A stretch of DNA of 37,144 nucleotides from Betaproteobacteria bacterium (GCA_016210745.1 JACQTO010000269.1:1-37144); one strand, 5' to 3'; numbered from the stretch's first letter, positions 8,604 to 17,286 are shown. Numbers and translations: made by a program. Notes: a model not told the origin generated them from the sequence alone.

Positions 8604-10262
8604 ATGAGCACGTTGTCCCGCGACGATTTTCCCATTTATTACTCGGAGGACTGGCGGCATTGGAAAGACCCGGAGTGTGCTGAGTACATCGATCCGACCA
8701 GCCGATTGCTGGACCGCCATGCTGTCGGAACACTCGCGGGAAAAGCGGCGCTCATCTGCGATGACAGGCCTCTGACCTACCGCGAGTTGCTGGAAGAAAC
8801 ATGCCGATTCGCCGCCGGATTCGCCGCGATCGGTTGCGCACGCGAGTCGCGCATGCTGTTCTTCGCCACCGACAGCCTCGAATACGTCGCGAGTTGGCTC
8901 GGTGCGGTGCGCGGCGGCGTGATTCCCGCGGTAGTCTCCGACGCCCATAAGGACCACCACCTGAAGTACTTCCTCGAGGACACGGCCGCGGCCACGCTCT
9001 TCATCGACGAAGAGCAACTGCCGAAGCTCGCGAGTATCGCGGGCGAGCTGCCCGCGACTCTGTCCCGCATTCTGGTCCGCGGCTCGGCGGCGCTCATTCG
9101 GGGGAAAGTGAGCGGGGCCGAGGTGTTGGAACTGAACGCGGTGCGCGCGCGGGGAACAGCGAGTTTTGCCGCCGTTCCACGCCACAAGCACGACATCTGC
9201 TACATGTTCTATTCGGGAGGCACCACAGGCACGCCGAAAGGCATCACCCATCTGGCCCACGACTTCGTCATTGTCCCGGAACGCCATGGAGCATTCTGGT
9301 CCTACAGCCAAGACGATATCGTCCTGGCGACCTCGAAGAAATACTTCACGCACGGATTGTGGCCCGGGCTCCTGATCCCGCTCTACTGGGGCGCGACCTG
9401 CCTCATCTCGCACGGACCGGTTGCCGGCGACACCGTGGCTGCCGCTATCGAAAAACATCGCCCGACCAAGTTCGTCACCGTTCCCACGGTCATAAAGCTG
9501 CTGCTCGCCGAGGTGGATCGCAAGGGGGTTGTCCCGGATTTGAGCTCGGTGAAATTCGCTGTCGCGGCTTCGGAAAAAATGGCACCCGAGTTGTTTGAGC
9601 GCTTCCATAAGACCTTCGGCATCGAGCTGATGGACTCGATCGGAAGTTCCGAAGTCACCTACGAGTGGATCGCGAACCGGCAGAAGGAGTACCGCCGCGG
9701 GAGTCTGGGCAAGCCGGTGTTCGGCGTGCGGATCAAGCTCACCGATGAACAAGGCCAGGAAATCCAGGAACCGAACAAGGTTGGCGACGTTTGGGTGAAC
9801 AGCGTTACACGGTGCCTATACTATTGGCGCAAGCTGGAGCAGACACAAAGCACGTTCTGCGGCCCCTGGACCCGCACCGGAGACCAGCTCTATTTCGATG
9901 AGGACGGTTATTTTTGGTTCGCCGGCCGCGGCGATGACGTTTTCAAGGTCAAGGGGCTGTGGGTTTCGCCGATCGAGGTTGAAGCGGTGATCACCAGCCA
10001 CGATGCGGTCGTCGAGGCCGCGGTCATCGGTGTGGAGGCGAGCGACGGATTGATGGCGCCGCGAGCCTTCGTCGTGCTGAAGGACAAGGGTCTCGACCGG
10101 CAGGCAGTCGCTTCCGATCTTTCCGGTCGAATCCGCTCCCAGATCGGCGGCTACAAGGTGCCGGACCGAATCGAGTTCGTCGAAGCCCTGCCGCGCACGC
10201 CGCTGATGAAGATCGACCGGCGTGCGCTGCGAGAGATCAACAAGAAGCCGCCTGCCCGCTGA
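8604..10262 (+). CDS. AMP-dependent acyl-CoA ligase, benzoate-CoA ligase-like
   Basis: 552 residues of the ANL adenylating superfamily, which activates a carboxylic acid as acyl-AMP and then acyl-CoA. The phosphate-binding loop YSGGTTGTPKG is at 203-213. SIGSSEVTYEW lies in the acyl pocket, TGDQLYFDEDGYFWFAGRGDDVFKVKGLWVSP at the hinge, and the C-terminal catalytic lysine is K536 in LPRTPLMKIDRRAL. The consensus Gly before this Lys is Met, a mild oddity. Overall order and hinge wording resemble benzoate/hydroxybenzoate-CoA ligases more than acetyl-CoA synthetases, but the aryl substrate cannot be fixed. ATG 8604 is chosen because AGGAG lies 7-8 bases upstream; an upstream in-frame extension has no homology. 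It is divergent from the SDR operon. Confidence 0.9.
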   Translation: MSTLSRDDFPIYYSEDWRHWKDPECAEYIDPTSRLLDRHAVGTLAGKAALICDDRPLTYRELLEETCRFAAGFAAIGCARESRMLFFATDSLEYVASWLGAVRGGVIPAVVSDAHKDHHLKYFLEDTAAATLFIDEEQLPKLASIAGELPATLSRILVRGSAALIRGKVSGAEVLELNAVRARGTASFAAVPRHKHDICYMFYSGGTTGTPKGITHLAHDFVIVPERHGAFWSYSQDDIVLATSKKYFTHGLWPGLLIPLYWGATCLISHGPVAGDTVAAAIEKHRPTKFVTVPTVIKLLLAEVDRKGVVPDLSSVKFAVAASEKMAPELFERFHKTFGIELMDSIGSSEVTYEWIANRQKEYRRGSLGKPVFGVRIKLTDEQGQEIQEPNKVGDVWVNSVTRCLYYWRKLEQTQSTFCGPWTRTGDQLYFDEDGYFWFAGRGDDVFKVKGLWVSPIEVEAVITSHDAVVEAAVIGVEASDGLMAPRAFVVLKDKGLDRQAVASDLSGRIRSQIGGYKVPDRIEFVEALPRTPLMKIDRRALREINKKPPAR

Positions 10263-10280
10263 TCTGCCCGCCAGGCAGAT
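10262..10280 (+). terminator. Small hairpin at the ligase stop codon
   Basis: A 7-bp stem, ATCTGCC (10262-10268) with GGCAGAT (10274-10280) and a 5-nt loop, starts at the last base of the ligase stop codon. It stands just before a stronger hairpin at 10303-10345. It may contribute to termination or mRNA protection. Confidence 0.35.
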
Positions 10281-10302
10281 AGAAACCAGCCCCGAAATAG
10301 TT

Positions 10303-10345
10303 CAGGGCGCAGTCAGCCGCGCTATGCGCGGAGTACTGCGCCCTG
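10303..10345. terminator. Bidirectional terminator-like hairpin between convergent genes
   Basis: A perfect 11-bp outer stem (10303-10313 with 10335-10345) encloses an inner CCGCGC/GCGCGG stem (10317-10322 with 10326-10331). It lies between the convergent ligase and Bug-protein genes, the expected place for a shared terminator. There is no strong T-run on either side. Confidence 0.55.
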
Positions 10346-10389
10346 CATCGTCACCGCAAACTGCTGTATTCAGGCGCGGCCGCAGCGCC

Positions 10390-11397
10390 TCATTCCAGGC
10401 TCTTGATATTCGCGCGCTTCAATACGTCGGTCCAAGTTTCCATCTGTGTCTTGACCAGGTCGGCGAACGCTTCAGGTGTGCCCGGCAACGTCTCCATATT
10501 GAGCGCGACGTACCGCGTTTTGACATCCGGCGCCGCAAGCGCCTTGTTGAGCGCCTCATTGATCATCACCACGATGTTGCGCGGCAGCCCTGTCGGCCCC
10601 ACGATTCCCCACGTCGAACCGTATCCCATTTCAGGCAGCGGGGAGCCGGCTTCCGTGAATGTCGGAACATCGGGGACCACGCTGGCGCGTTTTTCTCCCG
10701 TAAGGGCGAGCGCCCGGACCTTGCCCGAATCGAGGTGCGCCTTGGCAGCGGCCACGCCGGTCGTCATGAGAAAGGCGAGGCGTCCCGCAACGACGTCAAC
10801 CATCGCAGGCCCGGCCCCTTTGTAGGGGATATGAACGACGTCGATCCCGTTCTTCGTCGTAAACAGCGCCGACCCGATATGAGTCGGGAAATGACCGGCG
10901 CCCGCCGAACCGTAAGACAACGCACCCGGCTTGCTCTTGGCAAGCGCGATCAGTTCCTTAACGTTCTTCACCGGTAGGGTCGCGCTTACGTAAAGGAACA
11001 CCGCGCCGGAAGCCGCACCGCCGATCGGGACGAAATCCCGGCGGGGGTTGTACTGAATCGTCTTCGGGTACAGGATCGGGTTTACCGCGTAGCCCGCGAC
11101 CGTATCGCTGAAAAGCAGCGTATACCCATCCGCCGGCGCCTTCGCCACGTACGCGTGTGCGAGCATTCCCCCTGCGCCCGGCTTGTTCTCGGCGATCATC
11201 TGCTGCGGGAGTATTTCACTCAGCTTCTGCGCTACGACGCGCCCCAGAATATCGGTCGGGCCGCCGGCGCCGAATGGGATCACCAGCCTGATCGGCCGAT
11301 CCGGATAGGCCTGGGCGAAAGATCCCATTGCAGCGGCGGCCAAGCAGAGCCCGCCCAGTGTCGCGGCGAGAATCACGCGAAATCTTGAACAAATCAT
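10390..11397 (-). CDS. Bug/TctC-family extracytoplasmic solute-binding protein
   Basis: 335 residues with a Sec signal peptide (MICSRFRVILAATLGGLCLAAAAMGSFAQA, cleavage near residue 30). Mature Bug-family hallmarks follow: YPDRPIRLVIPFGAGGPTDILGRVVA, ENKPGAGG, and HIPYKGAGPAMVDVVAGRLAFLM. Such periplasmic proteins bind carboxylates through a two-water dicarboxylate motif and feed tripartite tricarboxylate transporters. No TctA/TctB membrane genes are in the window, so this is an orphan receptor, common in Burkholderiales. ATG 11397 is preferred over an upstream in-frame start because AGGAGGAGG directly precedes it. It stands alone on the minus strand; the upstream 11398-11553 gap probably carries its promoter. 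The natural ligand is likely a substrate of the surrounding pathway. Confidence 0.92.
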   Translation of the reverse strand: MICSRFRVILAATLGGLCLAAAAMGSFAQAYPDRPIRLVIPFGAGGPTDILGRVVAQKLSEILPQQMIAENKPGAGGMLAHAYVAKAPADGYTLLFSDTVAGYAVNPILYPKTIQYNPRRDFVPIGGAASGAVFLYVSATLPVKNVKELIALAKSKPGALSYGSAGAGHFPTHIGSALFTTKNGIDVVHIPYKGAGPAMVDVVAGRLAFLMTTGVAAAKAHLDSGKVRALALTGEKRASVVPDVPTFTEAGSPLPEMGYGSTWGIVGPTGLPRNIVVMINEALNKALAAPDVKTRYVALNMETLPGTPEAFADLVKTQMETWTDVLKRANIKSLE

Positions 11398-11553
11398 AAG
11401 TCCTCCTCCTTGTGGATTAATTGAAATCTGCCCGGTAAGCCAGACGGCAATAGCTAACCGCACACCCTCCTGTCGCGGAGGATAGAGAGATTGGTGAATC
11501 TGCGCAAGAGGATTTCCCAGCGTTTTCCCGACGCGCCGTTATTTCCGGATGCG

Positions 11554-11579
11554 CCCGGTCCGCGGAGCCGCGGACCGGG
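11554..11579 (-). terminator. Perfect 12-bp GC hairpin after the carboxyltransferase gene
   Basis: CCCGGTCCGCGG (11554-11565) pairs with CCGCGGACCGGG (11568-11579) over a 2-nt spacer, five bases beyond the stop of the minus-strand carboxyltransferase gene. No T-run follows on that strand, so it is either a weak intrinsic terminator or an RNA-stabilising hairpin. Confidence 0.5.
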
Positions 11580-11584
11580 TTTGC

Positions 11585-13063
11585 TCAGGCCGAAGATCGG
11601 TTCTGGAGAACCAGGGATTCGTTGCCCCGCTGCACCTGGATATAGCGCACCTGCCTGTGATTCCGGAGTTCGCGCAGCAAGCTCACTAACGGCGTGTCGG
11701 AAAGAAAATATTGTTTTGGCGCTGCGGCGCGCATCGCCCGAATCTCGTCCTCCCCCTTCATGATATAGCGCAGCAGGAACTCGTCGTCCGAAACTCCCGA
11801 CCCGCCCAGTTTTTCGCGGAGTTCCTGCAACGACACGTCGGATTGCTCGCGGTCAACCAACTCCTTGGCCCTGCGCATGCCGATCAGCCTGTCCCTGAGG
11901 TTCTGGTCCATCCAGGTATAGCCGGAATCTTCCCCATAAGCTCCCTTGGCGAACAAGATCATGTCGTCGATCACGTGTCGATACCTTTCTCCTGTGGCCA
12001 CGTTGATGGCGGCTTGCGTGACGACGAACTGGGAATACGGCGTGATCATGATCGGGTAACCGAAGTCTTTGCGCACCTGTACGGTCTCTTCGAAGACCTC
12101 GTCCAACCGGTGCAGGATGCGCAACTCCGCCAATTGATGCCTTAAGTTCGAGATCACACCGCCCGGAACCTGATGAACGTATTGCGCGTAGTCGTATTCA
12201 AGGGGGACGCCGATCGGCAGCTTCTCCTGTTTCGCGATCGCCGTAAGCCGCTCGACCACGGGCCGCAGAACCTCCAAATCGACCTTCGGCGAATATCCCA
12301 TGAGCCGGGCATTCGCGGCGACGTTGAATATCGACGGTTGCCCGGAGCCGTTTGCCAGTGGGGGAACTCCCGTGTGCAGTCTCCGCACTCCCAGCTTCAA
12401 CGCTTCCAGATAGACGAGCGGTGCCAGCCCCGTCGTGCAGTGCGAGTGCAGTTCCACCGGGATGCCGTTCGCGTTCTCCACCAGCACCGGAAGCAGCGTG
12501 CGCGCGCGGTCCATCGTAAGCAGGCCGCCCTGGTCTTTCAGGTAGATCGCATCGGGCTTGAACGCGGCGAGCTCACGCGTCTTCTGCGCGTAGTACTCGT
12601 CGCTGTGGCGGGGCGAAATGGTGTAGGACAGGGCGAGAACGACCTGCAAGCCCAATTTTCTGAATACCGGAACGATCCAGGGGAAAGCCCGCGTTGTTTG
12701 GTCAAACGTGTTGGCTGTCATCTGGGCGCGATTCAGAGCGCCGATCTTGACCAGATGCGCATAATAGAACTCGATCATCGACCGGGGCGTCAGAGGGTCC
12801 AAGGCCATGATGTAGTTTCCGGCCATCGAACTCTTGACCGCGTTGGGCATCTTCTTGGCCAACATCCGCATCATTTTCCAGGGGTCCTCCCTCAAATCGC
12901 GGACGCATTTCTTCATGAAGTTGCCGCCGGGAACCTCGATGACATCGAATCCGGCGCGGTCCATCGTCTCGGCTACCGCCTCCATCATGCCGGGCCGCAT
13001 TCCCAATGCCCAAAGGCTCTGGGACCCGTCACGAAATGTTGTGTCAATAAAGCGCACATCCAT
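11585..13063 (-). CDS. Biotin-dependent carboxyltransferase-like protein (oxaloacetate decarboxylase alpha / pyruvate carboxylase B type), no biotin domain
   Basis: 492 residues of the DRE-TIM barrel carboxyltransferase family. Visible are DTTFRDGSQSLW (7-18), the metal/carboxyl lysine segment LKDQGGLL (K176, D177), the metal-binding HSHCTTGLAP (H206, H208), and PGGVISNLRHQL in the second domain. Relatives move carboxyl groups between biotin and a keto acid. Unlike oxaloacetate decarboxylase alpha (about 590 residues), it ends without a biotinyl domain, and no AMKM motif is present. No biotin carboxylase or carrier gene is nearby. ATRMR, usual after the DTT motif, is ALGMR here. It may need partners elsewhere, or act as a biotin-independent (de)carboxylase or lyase. 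It lies 79 bp downstream of the FAD oxidoreductase, same strand. Confidence 0.85.
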   Translation of the reverse strand: MDVRFIDTTFRDGSQSLWALGMRPGMMEAVAETMDRAGFDVIEVPGGNFMKKCVRDLREDPWKMMRMLAKKMPNAVKSSMAGNYIMALDPLTPRSMIEFYYAHLVKIGALNRAQMTANTFDQTTRAFPWIVPVFRKLGLQVVLALSYTISPRHSDEYYAQKTRELAAFKPDAIYLKDQGGLLTMDRARTLLPVLVENANGIPVELHSHCTTGLAPLVYLEALKLGVRRLHTGVPPLANGSGQPSIFNVAANARLMGYSPKVDLEVLRPVVERLTAIAKQEKLPIGVPLEYDYAQYVHQVPGGVISNLRHQLAELRILHRLDEVFEETVQVRKDFGYPIMITPYSQFVVTQAAINVATGERYRHVIDDMILFAKGAYGEDSGYTWMDQNLRDRLIGMRRAKELVDREQSDVSLQELREKLGGSGVSDDEFLLRYIMKGEDEIRAMRAAAPKQYFLSDTPLVSLLRELRNHRQVRYIQVQRGNESLVLQNRSSA

Positions 13064-13142
13064 GACCTAATCGCTTCCTCTTCGTAGTGAGCTGGTTAAC
13101 TGCGTAGAACCTGTTTCATGATGCTCCGCGTGCCGCGTTTAC

Positions 13143-14789
13143 TCAGGCACCGCCGCTCTCTTCGGCAGCCAGACTCTCCCAATGCTCCACCGCATCCCGG
13201 GGCTTCCACCACGGGTCTATGCCGAGATCTCTGCAGATGACGCCGGCGGCGTTGTAGCCAGGCGCTCCGGTGATGTTGCCGCCGGGGTGCGTACTCGATC
13301 CGCACATGTAAAGCCCCTGCACCGGCGTACGATACTGGCTCCATCCGGGGAACGGCCGCTTGTCCATGAGCTGGTCCTCGCTCATTTGCCCGACCACGAT
13401 ATCGCCCCCGTGCATGTTGGGAAGATGCCTTTCGATATCGGCCGGGGTCACGCCAAACTGATTGACGATGTTCGCCGGCGTGAGATTGGTTGCGTAGTGA
13501 GCAAGATGTTTGGAGCAACGATCCGTGAACTCATGGCGAATCTTGTCCCAGCGCGCACGGCCGCCCTCCTCTTCGCACAGAGCGCCGGGCGCGACCTGCC
13601 AGAAAAATGCCGTGCATTTTCCAGGCGGGGCCTGGCTCGGGTCGTGCTGCGCGGGCTGAGCGCCCAGCAGTTGCAGGGACCGGGGAAGGTGCCCGCTGTT
13701 GGCGTCCTGGTAGAGCTCCTCGATATCCTTCAGCCCCTCCAGGCCCGCAATCACGTAGAACGACTCGTTCACATCCGGATCATAGTCGGCTGCCTTCCAG
13801 TAGAGCCGCTCGTTCAGCGCCAAGTGCAGCGTGAACAGCGGCGTCGTGTTGGAGTATTTGAAGTTATCCACTTTCTGCGCGAACTCCTGCGGCAGATTTC
13901 CCCGTCCGACCAGATCGAGAAATGTCTGGTTGGGGTTGAGGCTGCTGATGACGAATTTGCGCGCGCGGAATTCGCGCCCGTCCACGGTGCGCACGCCGAC
14001 CGCCCTGCCGTTTTCCATCATTATGCCGGCGACTCTTGCGCTTTCGATGAGGTCGGCGCCCGCTTTCACCACCATCTTGTGCAGGCTGTGGGCGAGCTTG
14101 TGCGTGGATCCCTTGGACATCTGCGGCGTCACGCCCGAGCCGATGGCGGCAGCGGCGATCATTCCCAATCCCTTGGAGTCGGTCTCGTAGCCGCGGATCA
14201 CGGAAAGGAAACCGAACATGCCGCGCACGGCATCATGCTCGAACATGCGCGAAAACGTTTCATCGATGGAATACGGCTGCCATTCCAGGTATTGCCGGCC
14301 GAGAGTGCTCTTCTCCAGTATCGCTTTCTTCTTTTCAAAGGGGACCGGCGGGGCATATTGCTCCTGAAAGAAAATCTCCCGCGACATCTTGTTGTACTTC
14401 TTGTGCAATTCGAGGAATGTCCTGCCATCCTTGGCCGAGAACCGCCCGATCGACGCAGCCGTCTTCTCCGGCTCGCTTGCATACCAGAGTATGGCCTTGT
14501 GCTCGCGCGTGAGCATGGCGACGGAAATCGGCAGGCGGATGTACTCCTGCCCCATTTCGCCCAGCCCGAGGTCCCGGTACCACATCAGGTCGGATACGCC
14601 CCTGTGCATGTTGGAATGCACGTTGTGCCAGAAGCCGGAGCGCGCACCTTCGTGCGAGTCCAGCCCTCCGCCGATTTCCAGATGACGCTCCACCATGAGC
14701 ATCTTGAGGCCTGCCTTGGCCAGATAGCCGCAGCAGATCATCGCGTTGTGCCCGGCACCGATGATGATTCCGTCGTACTCGTTTTCCAT
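13143..14789 (-). CDS. NAD(P)/FAD-dependent oxidoreductase, PYROXD2/phytoene desaturase-like
   Basis: 548 residues. The N-terminal dinucleotide-binding fold reads YDGIIIGAGHNAMICCGYLAKAG (5-27) with the ADP-ribose Glu in VERHLEIGGG. The C-terminal FAD seal is VQGLYMCGSSTHPGGNITGAPGYNAAG. The GAGHN and GAPGxNAA wording places it with PYROXD2/CrtI-type desaturases. In the GxGxxG loop the third Gly is Ala16, a small deviation. Substrates of this branch are poorly known; desaturation or isomerisation of a cyclic carboxylate is plausible here but is inference. ATG 14789 is chosen because GGAGGAG directly precedes it; an upstream ATG at 14813 has no ribosome site. It probably leads a two-gene unit with the carboxyltransferase. 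Confidence 0.88.
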   Translation of the reverse strand: MENEYDGIIIGAGHNAMICCGYLAKAGLKMLMVERHLEIGGGLDSHEGARSGFWHNVHSNMHRGVSDLMWYRDLGLGEMGQEYIRLPISVAMLTREHKAILWYASEPEKTAASIGRFSAKDGRTFLELHKKYNKMSREIFFQEQYAPPVPFEKKKAILEKSTLGRQYLEWQPYSIDETFSRMFEHDAVRGMFGFLSVIRGYETDSKGLGMIAAAAIGSGVTPQMSKGSTHKLAHSLHKMVVKAGADLIESARVAGIMMENGRAVGVRTVDGREFRARKFVISSLNPNQTFLDLVGRGNLPQEFAQKVDNFKYSNTTPLFTLHLALNERLYWKAADYDPDVNESFYVIAGLEGLKDIEELYQDANSGHLPRSLQLLGAQPAQHDPSQAPPGKCTAFFWQVAPGALCEEEGGRARWDKIRHEFTDRCSKHLAHYATNLTPANIVNQFGVTPADIERHLPNMHGGDIVVGQMSEDQLMDKRPFPGWSQYRTPVQGLYMCGSSTHPGGNITGAPGYNAAGVICRDLGIDPWWKPRDAVEHWESLAAEESGGA

Positions 14790-15280
14790 GCTCTCCTCCG
14801 CATCTACAGGCATTGCCGTTTCACGGCAATTTTCAGCGGCCCATTCTAGCTAAATATATTTGAAATTTGGCCTCCAGTGTTGCGATGTTGCGCGGACGAA
14901 AAGCCGTCCGCGCGGATCGCCGATTATGCACGGATGAAAAAGCCATCCGCGCACAATCGACGATCTCATATGGAAATGCCAGGCCGTCCGTGCCGTTATC
15001 CGTAACCGGGTTTTCAGTACGGATGTCTTTTATCCGTACTGAAAACCCGGTTGGCGCGCGCAGCGCGCAAGGCCGCGGTCGGCTGACTGACCGTCGATTT
15101 CATAGCAGGAAAAATATTTGTTGAAGTGGTTCTGTTCAACATCTTGCGCCTAATAGAAGATCATCCTCCGCGAGGATCGGACAAATGAGGCGAAAGACAC
15201 CGACTGAGTCGCGCTGCGAACTGGTGCGCAGTATACTGAGCGTCCCGTCTATTCGTTCCATGCCAGAGGAGAATTCAAAG
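14790..15280. other. Structured 491-bp divergent intergenic region
   Basis: This gap separates the minus-strand FAD oxidoreductase from plus-strand UbiD-1. It has an AT-rich AAATATATTT (14852-14861), likely promoter material. Two related hairpins with A-rich loops follow: 14890-14913 (9-bp stem) and 14928-14952 (CGGATG/CATCCG core). The second is nested between GATCGCCGATT (14915-14925) and its near-complement ending at about 14964. Then comes a perfect 21-bp hairpin at 15004-15052. No ORF with a recognisable domain is present. The GAGGAG at 15266-15271 is the ribosome site of UbiD-1. Confidence 0.6.
15004..15052. repeat. Perfect 21-bp inverted repeat (hairpin)
   Basis: Arms 15004-15024 and 15032-15052 are exactly complementary around a 7-nt loop (GTCTTTT). 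The arm begins AACCGGGTTTTCAG. It lies about 230 bp upstream of UbiD-1. On the plus strand it is followed by GGCGCGCGCAGCGCGC rather than a T-run, so a simple terminator role is unlikely. The preceding GCCGTTATC resembles the left flank of the dispersed hairpin family described below, but the match is too short to assign it. Confidence 0.8.
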
Positions 15281-16729
15281 ATGCCGTATGAAGATTTGCG
15301 CAGCTATCTCGATGCACTGGAGCGCAACGGCCTGATGCGGTGGATCGACAAGCAGGTCGACAAGGACACCGACATCGCTGCGATCGGACGCCTGATGTTC
15401 CTTGGCGTGCCTGAAGAACAGCGCTACGGACTGGGCTTCCGCAACATCAAGGGTTTCCCGGGCGGGCGCGTCGTGTCAGGCGTGGTCGCGGCTTCTCCGC
15501 GCATGGTCGCCTGCGCCCTGCAATGCGATCCCGATCCAGCCAAGATGTCCGAGCGGCTGATGAACGGCATTGCCAACCCTATCGAAGCCGTGATGGTGAA
15601 ATCCGGGCCGTGCAAGGAGGTCATCGTCGGGGCCGACAAGCTCGATATCCTTTCGTTTCCGATTCCCATCTGGACCCCGACCAAGGACGCAGGCCCTTAC
15701 TTGACGCCGATGTGGATCACCAAGGACCCGGACACCGGCGTGCGCGACATCGGGATTCGGCGCTCCCAGATCAAGGGGCGCGACAAGGCCGGGATCCTGT
15801 TTGGCGCTCCCGACCGGATCGGCGCCATTCACTATGCCAAGTGGAAGCAGCGCGGCAAGCCGATGCCCGCGGCCATTGTCGTCGGAACCGATCCGGTGCA
15901 ATACTTGGTCGCGCCCTCGCGCTTCGGCGTCGACGAACTTTCCGTCGCGGGCGGAATACGTGGCAAGGCGGTTGAAATGGTCAAGTGCGAAACCATAGAC
16001 CTCGAGGTTCCGGCGACCGCCGAGATCGTCATTGAAGGCGAAGTTCAAACCGAAGGGCTGGAAGCCGAGGGCCCGTTTGGCGAATTTACCGGCTATGTTG
16101 CCGGCGCGCGGCTGGGTCCTGTCTTTCACGCAAAGTGCATTACCCACCGCAAGGATCCCATTGTTCTTGGTCTCATCAGTCAGTTTCCGCCCAGCGAAAG
16201 CAGCATGATTAAGCGCCATTTGCTCGAACCGAGCATGGTCAAGCACCTGAGCCGGAACCTGAGCATCCCGGGGATCGTCGACCTGCATGCGGTTGAGGCC
16301 GGCGGCTGCACCGCCATGCTCTGGATCAGCCTGAAGAAGATGTATACGGGCCATGTCGACCAGGTGGCAATGGCCGTGCTTGGCTACATGGGAATGAGCT
16401 ATTTCAAGTGGATCGTGGTGACCGACGACGACGTCAATATTCGGGACCCGTTCATGCGCGACTGGATTCTTTGCTGGCGCGTGCGCCCCGACAAAGACAT
16501 GCGCATGATCACGAATACAGCGTCTGTCGAGCTGGACCCATCGTCGATGCCGCCCGGTTTCGATCCCACGGACCTGCGCGGGACCAAGGTGATCATCGAT
16601 GCAACAAAGAAATGGCAGTATCCCGAGGTATCGCTGCCACCGCGGGAGAATCTGGAACGGGCGCTATCCAAGTGGACCGAATATGGCCTTCCCCCGCTCG
16701 GCAACGTGAAACTGCCGAAAGGTATCTAA
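15281..16729 (+). CDS. UbiD family decarboxylase (UbiD-1)
   Basis: 482 residues, typical for the UbiD family: prenylated-FMN-dependent enzymes that reversibly decarboxylate aromatic or alpha,beta-unsaturated acids. The catalytic triad equivalents of fungal Fdc1 (Arg173, Glu277, Glu282) appear as R161 (RDIGIRRSQ), E263 and E268 (EGPFGEFTGY). VPATAEIVIEGEV precedes, and the VVTDDDVNIRD metal/cofactor region follows. All three catalytic residues are intact, so it should be active if prenyl-FMN is supplied; no UbiX gene is in the window. ATG 15281 follows GAGGAG by nine bases; an upstream in-frame ATG at 15185 lacks family homology. It stands in its own unit, 368 bp before the zinc-ribbon gene. 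Confidence 0.93.
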   Translation: MPYEDLRSYLDALERNGLMRWIDKQVDKDTDIAAIGRLMFLGVPEEQRYGLGFRNIKGFPGGRVVSGVVAASPRMVACALQCDPDPAKMSERLMNGIANPIEAVMVKSGPCKEVIVGADKLDILSFPIPIWTPTKDAGPYLTPMWITKDPDTGVRDIGIRRSQIKGRDKAGILFGAPDRIGAIHYAKWKQRGKPMPAAIVVGTDPVQYLVAPSRFGVDELSVAGGIRGKAVEMVKCETIDLEVPATAEIVIEGEVQTEGLEAEGPFGEFTGYVAGARLGPVFHAKCITHRKDPIVLGLISQFPPSESSMIKRHLLEPSMVKHLSRNLSIPGIVDLHAVEAGGCTAMLWISLKKMYTGHVDQVAMAVLGYMGMSYFKWIVVTDDDVNIRDPFMRDWILCWRVRPDKDMRMITNTASVELDPSSMPPGFDPTDLRGTKVIIDATKKWQYPEVSLPPRENLERALSKWTEYGLPPLGNVKLPKGI

Positions 16730-17097
16730 GTAGCGGACTTCGCTAGCCTATTGCTCCGGTGGCAAGCGCGAAGGAGCTTCCGACCTTCCGGAACCGGAGC
16801 CGTTTGGGCAGGGGCCCGCACGCCGATTTGCTTCGGCTATTGAGGTGGGAGAAAATCGCGTTGCGCGATAAGCGTGATTTTCTGTTGCCCGGATTTTCCG
16901 CAGGCAGTTTCATTTGTGTGAGGTGTGTCAAATCTTGCCGGCGCCCTCGGCGCATAGAATCCCGGCTCCTCAAGACAACGAGGAACTCGCTACCCGAGAA
17001 TGACGCCGCAACGCGCGGGCGCAGCCATTGCGTGGACTAAGAGCGGTTCGGTGACCGTCCGGCGCCAGCAGCCCGGGCAAAGCTATCAGGAGTGACT
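16730..17097. other. 368-bp gap upstream of the zinc-ribbon/UbiD-2 unit
   Basis: No credible gene is seen. A short stem TAGC...GCTA lies at the UbiD-1 stop, and an 8-bp inverted repeat AGAAAATC/GATTTTCT sits at 16850-16883, suited to an operator or weak terminator. The rest probably holds the promoter for the zinc-ribbon/UbiD-2 pair, but I cannot place -35 and -10 boxes with confidence. Confidence 0.45.
16850..16883. promoter_or_regulatory. Inverted repeat AGAAAATC...GATTTTCT, candidate operator
   Basis: Two perfectly complementary 8-bp arms (16850-16857 and 16876-16883) with an 18-bp spacer that itself contains GCG-rich partial symmetry. It lies about 215 bp upstream of the zinc-ribbon gene and about 120 bp after UbiD-1. 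It could be a regulator site or transcript hairpin; no experimental family match is claimed. Confidence 0.3.
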
Positions 17098-17286
17098 ATG
17101 GCGGAGAAAGAAGAAGGAACGGCGGGTCGGTTGCCCAAGGAGCTCATAAACGCCGAATGCCCCCGCTGCGGATTCAAGATCAGCGAGGACAGCGAGGTGA
17201 GCTTCAGCCGCGAGGATTCGCTCTTTGTCGGATACGGCCTCACCTGCCCCAAATGCGGCAACGAGTTCAGTTTTACCCTTTATTGA
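17098..17286 (+). CDS. Small CPxCG-type zinc-ribbon protein preceding UbiD-2
   Basis: 62 residues with two CPxCG knuckles: ECPRCGFKI near residue 21 and TCPKCGNEF near residue 51. They are spaced as in a four-cysteine zinc ribbon that would bind one structural zinc. No enzyme motif is present. ATG 17098 follows AGGAG by five bases; a GTG two codons earlier is less well placed. It ends 32 bp before UbiD-2 and is surely co-transcribed. Small zinc-binding D subunits (BsdD/VdcD) accompany UbiD-type vanillate/hydroxybenzoate decarboxylases, so a similar accessory role is a reasonable inference. I see no full-length sequence match to BsdD from memory. Confidence 0.88.
   Translation: MAEKEEGTAGRLPKELINAECPRCGFKISEDSEVSFSREDSLFVGYGLTCPKCGNEFSFTLY

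Noticed and set aside
13182-14849. 555-codon plus-strand open frame opposite the FAD oxidoreductase
   Set aside because: Low-complexity Arg/His/Val-rich translation with no motifs; the minus strand encodes a complete flavoprotein.
15004-15052. 21-bp hairpin as a fifth member of the dispersed hairpin family
   Set aside because: Only GCCGTTATC in the left flank is shared; loop length and right flank differ, so the evidence is too thin.
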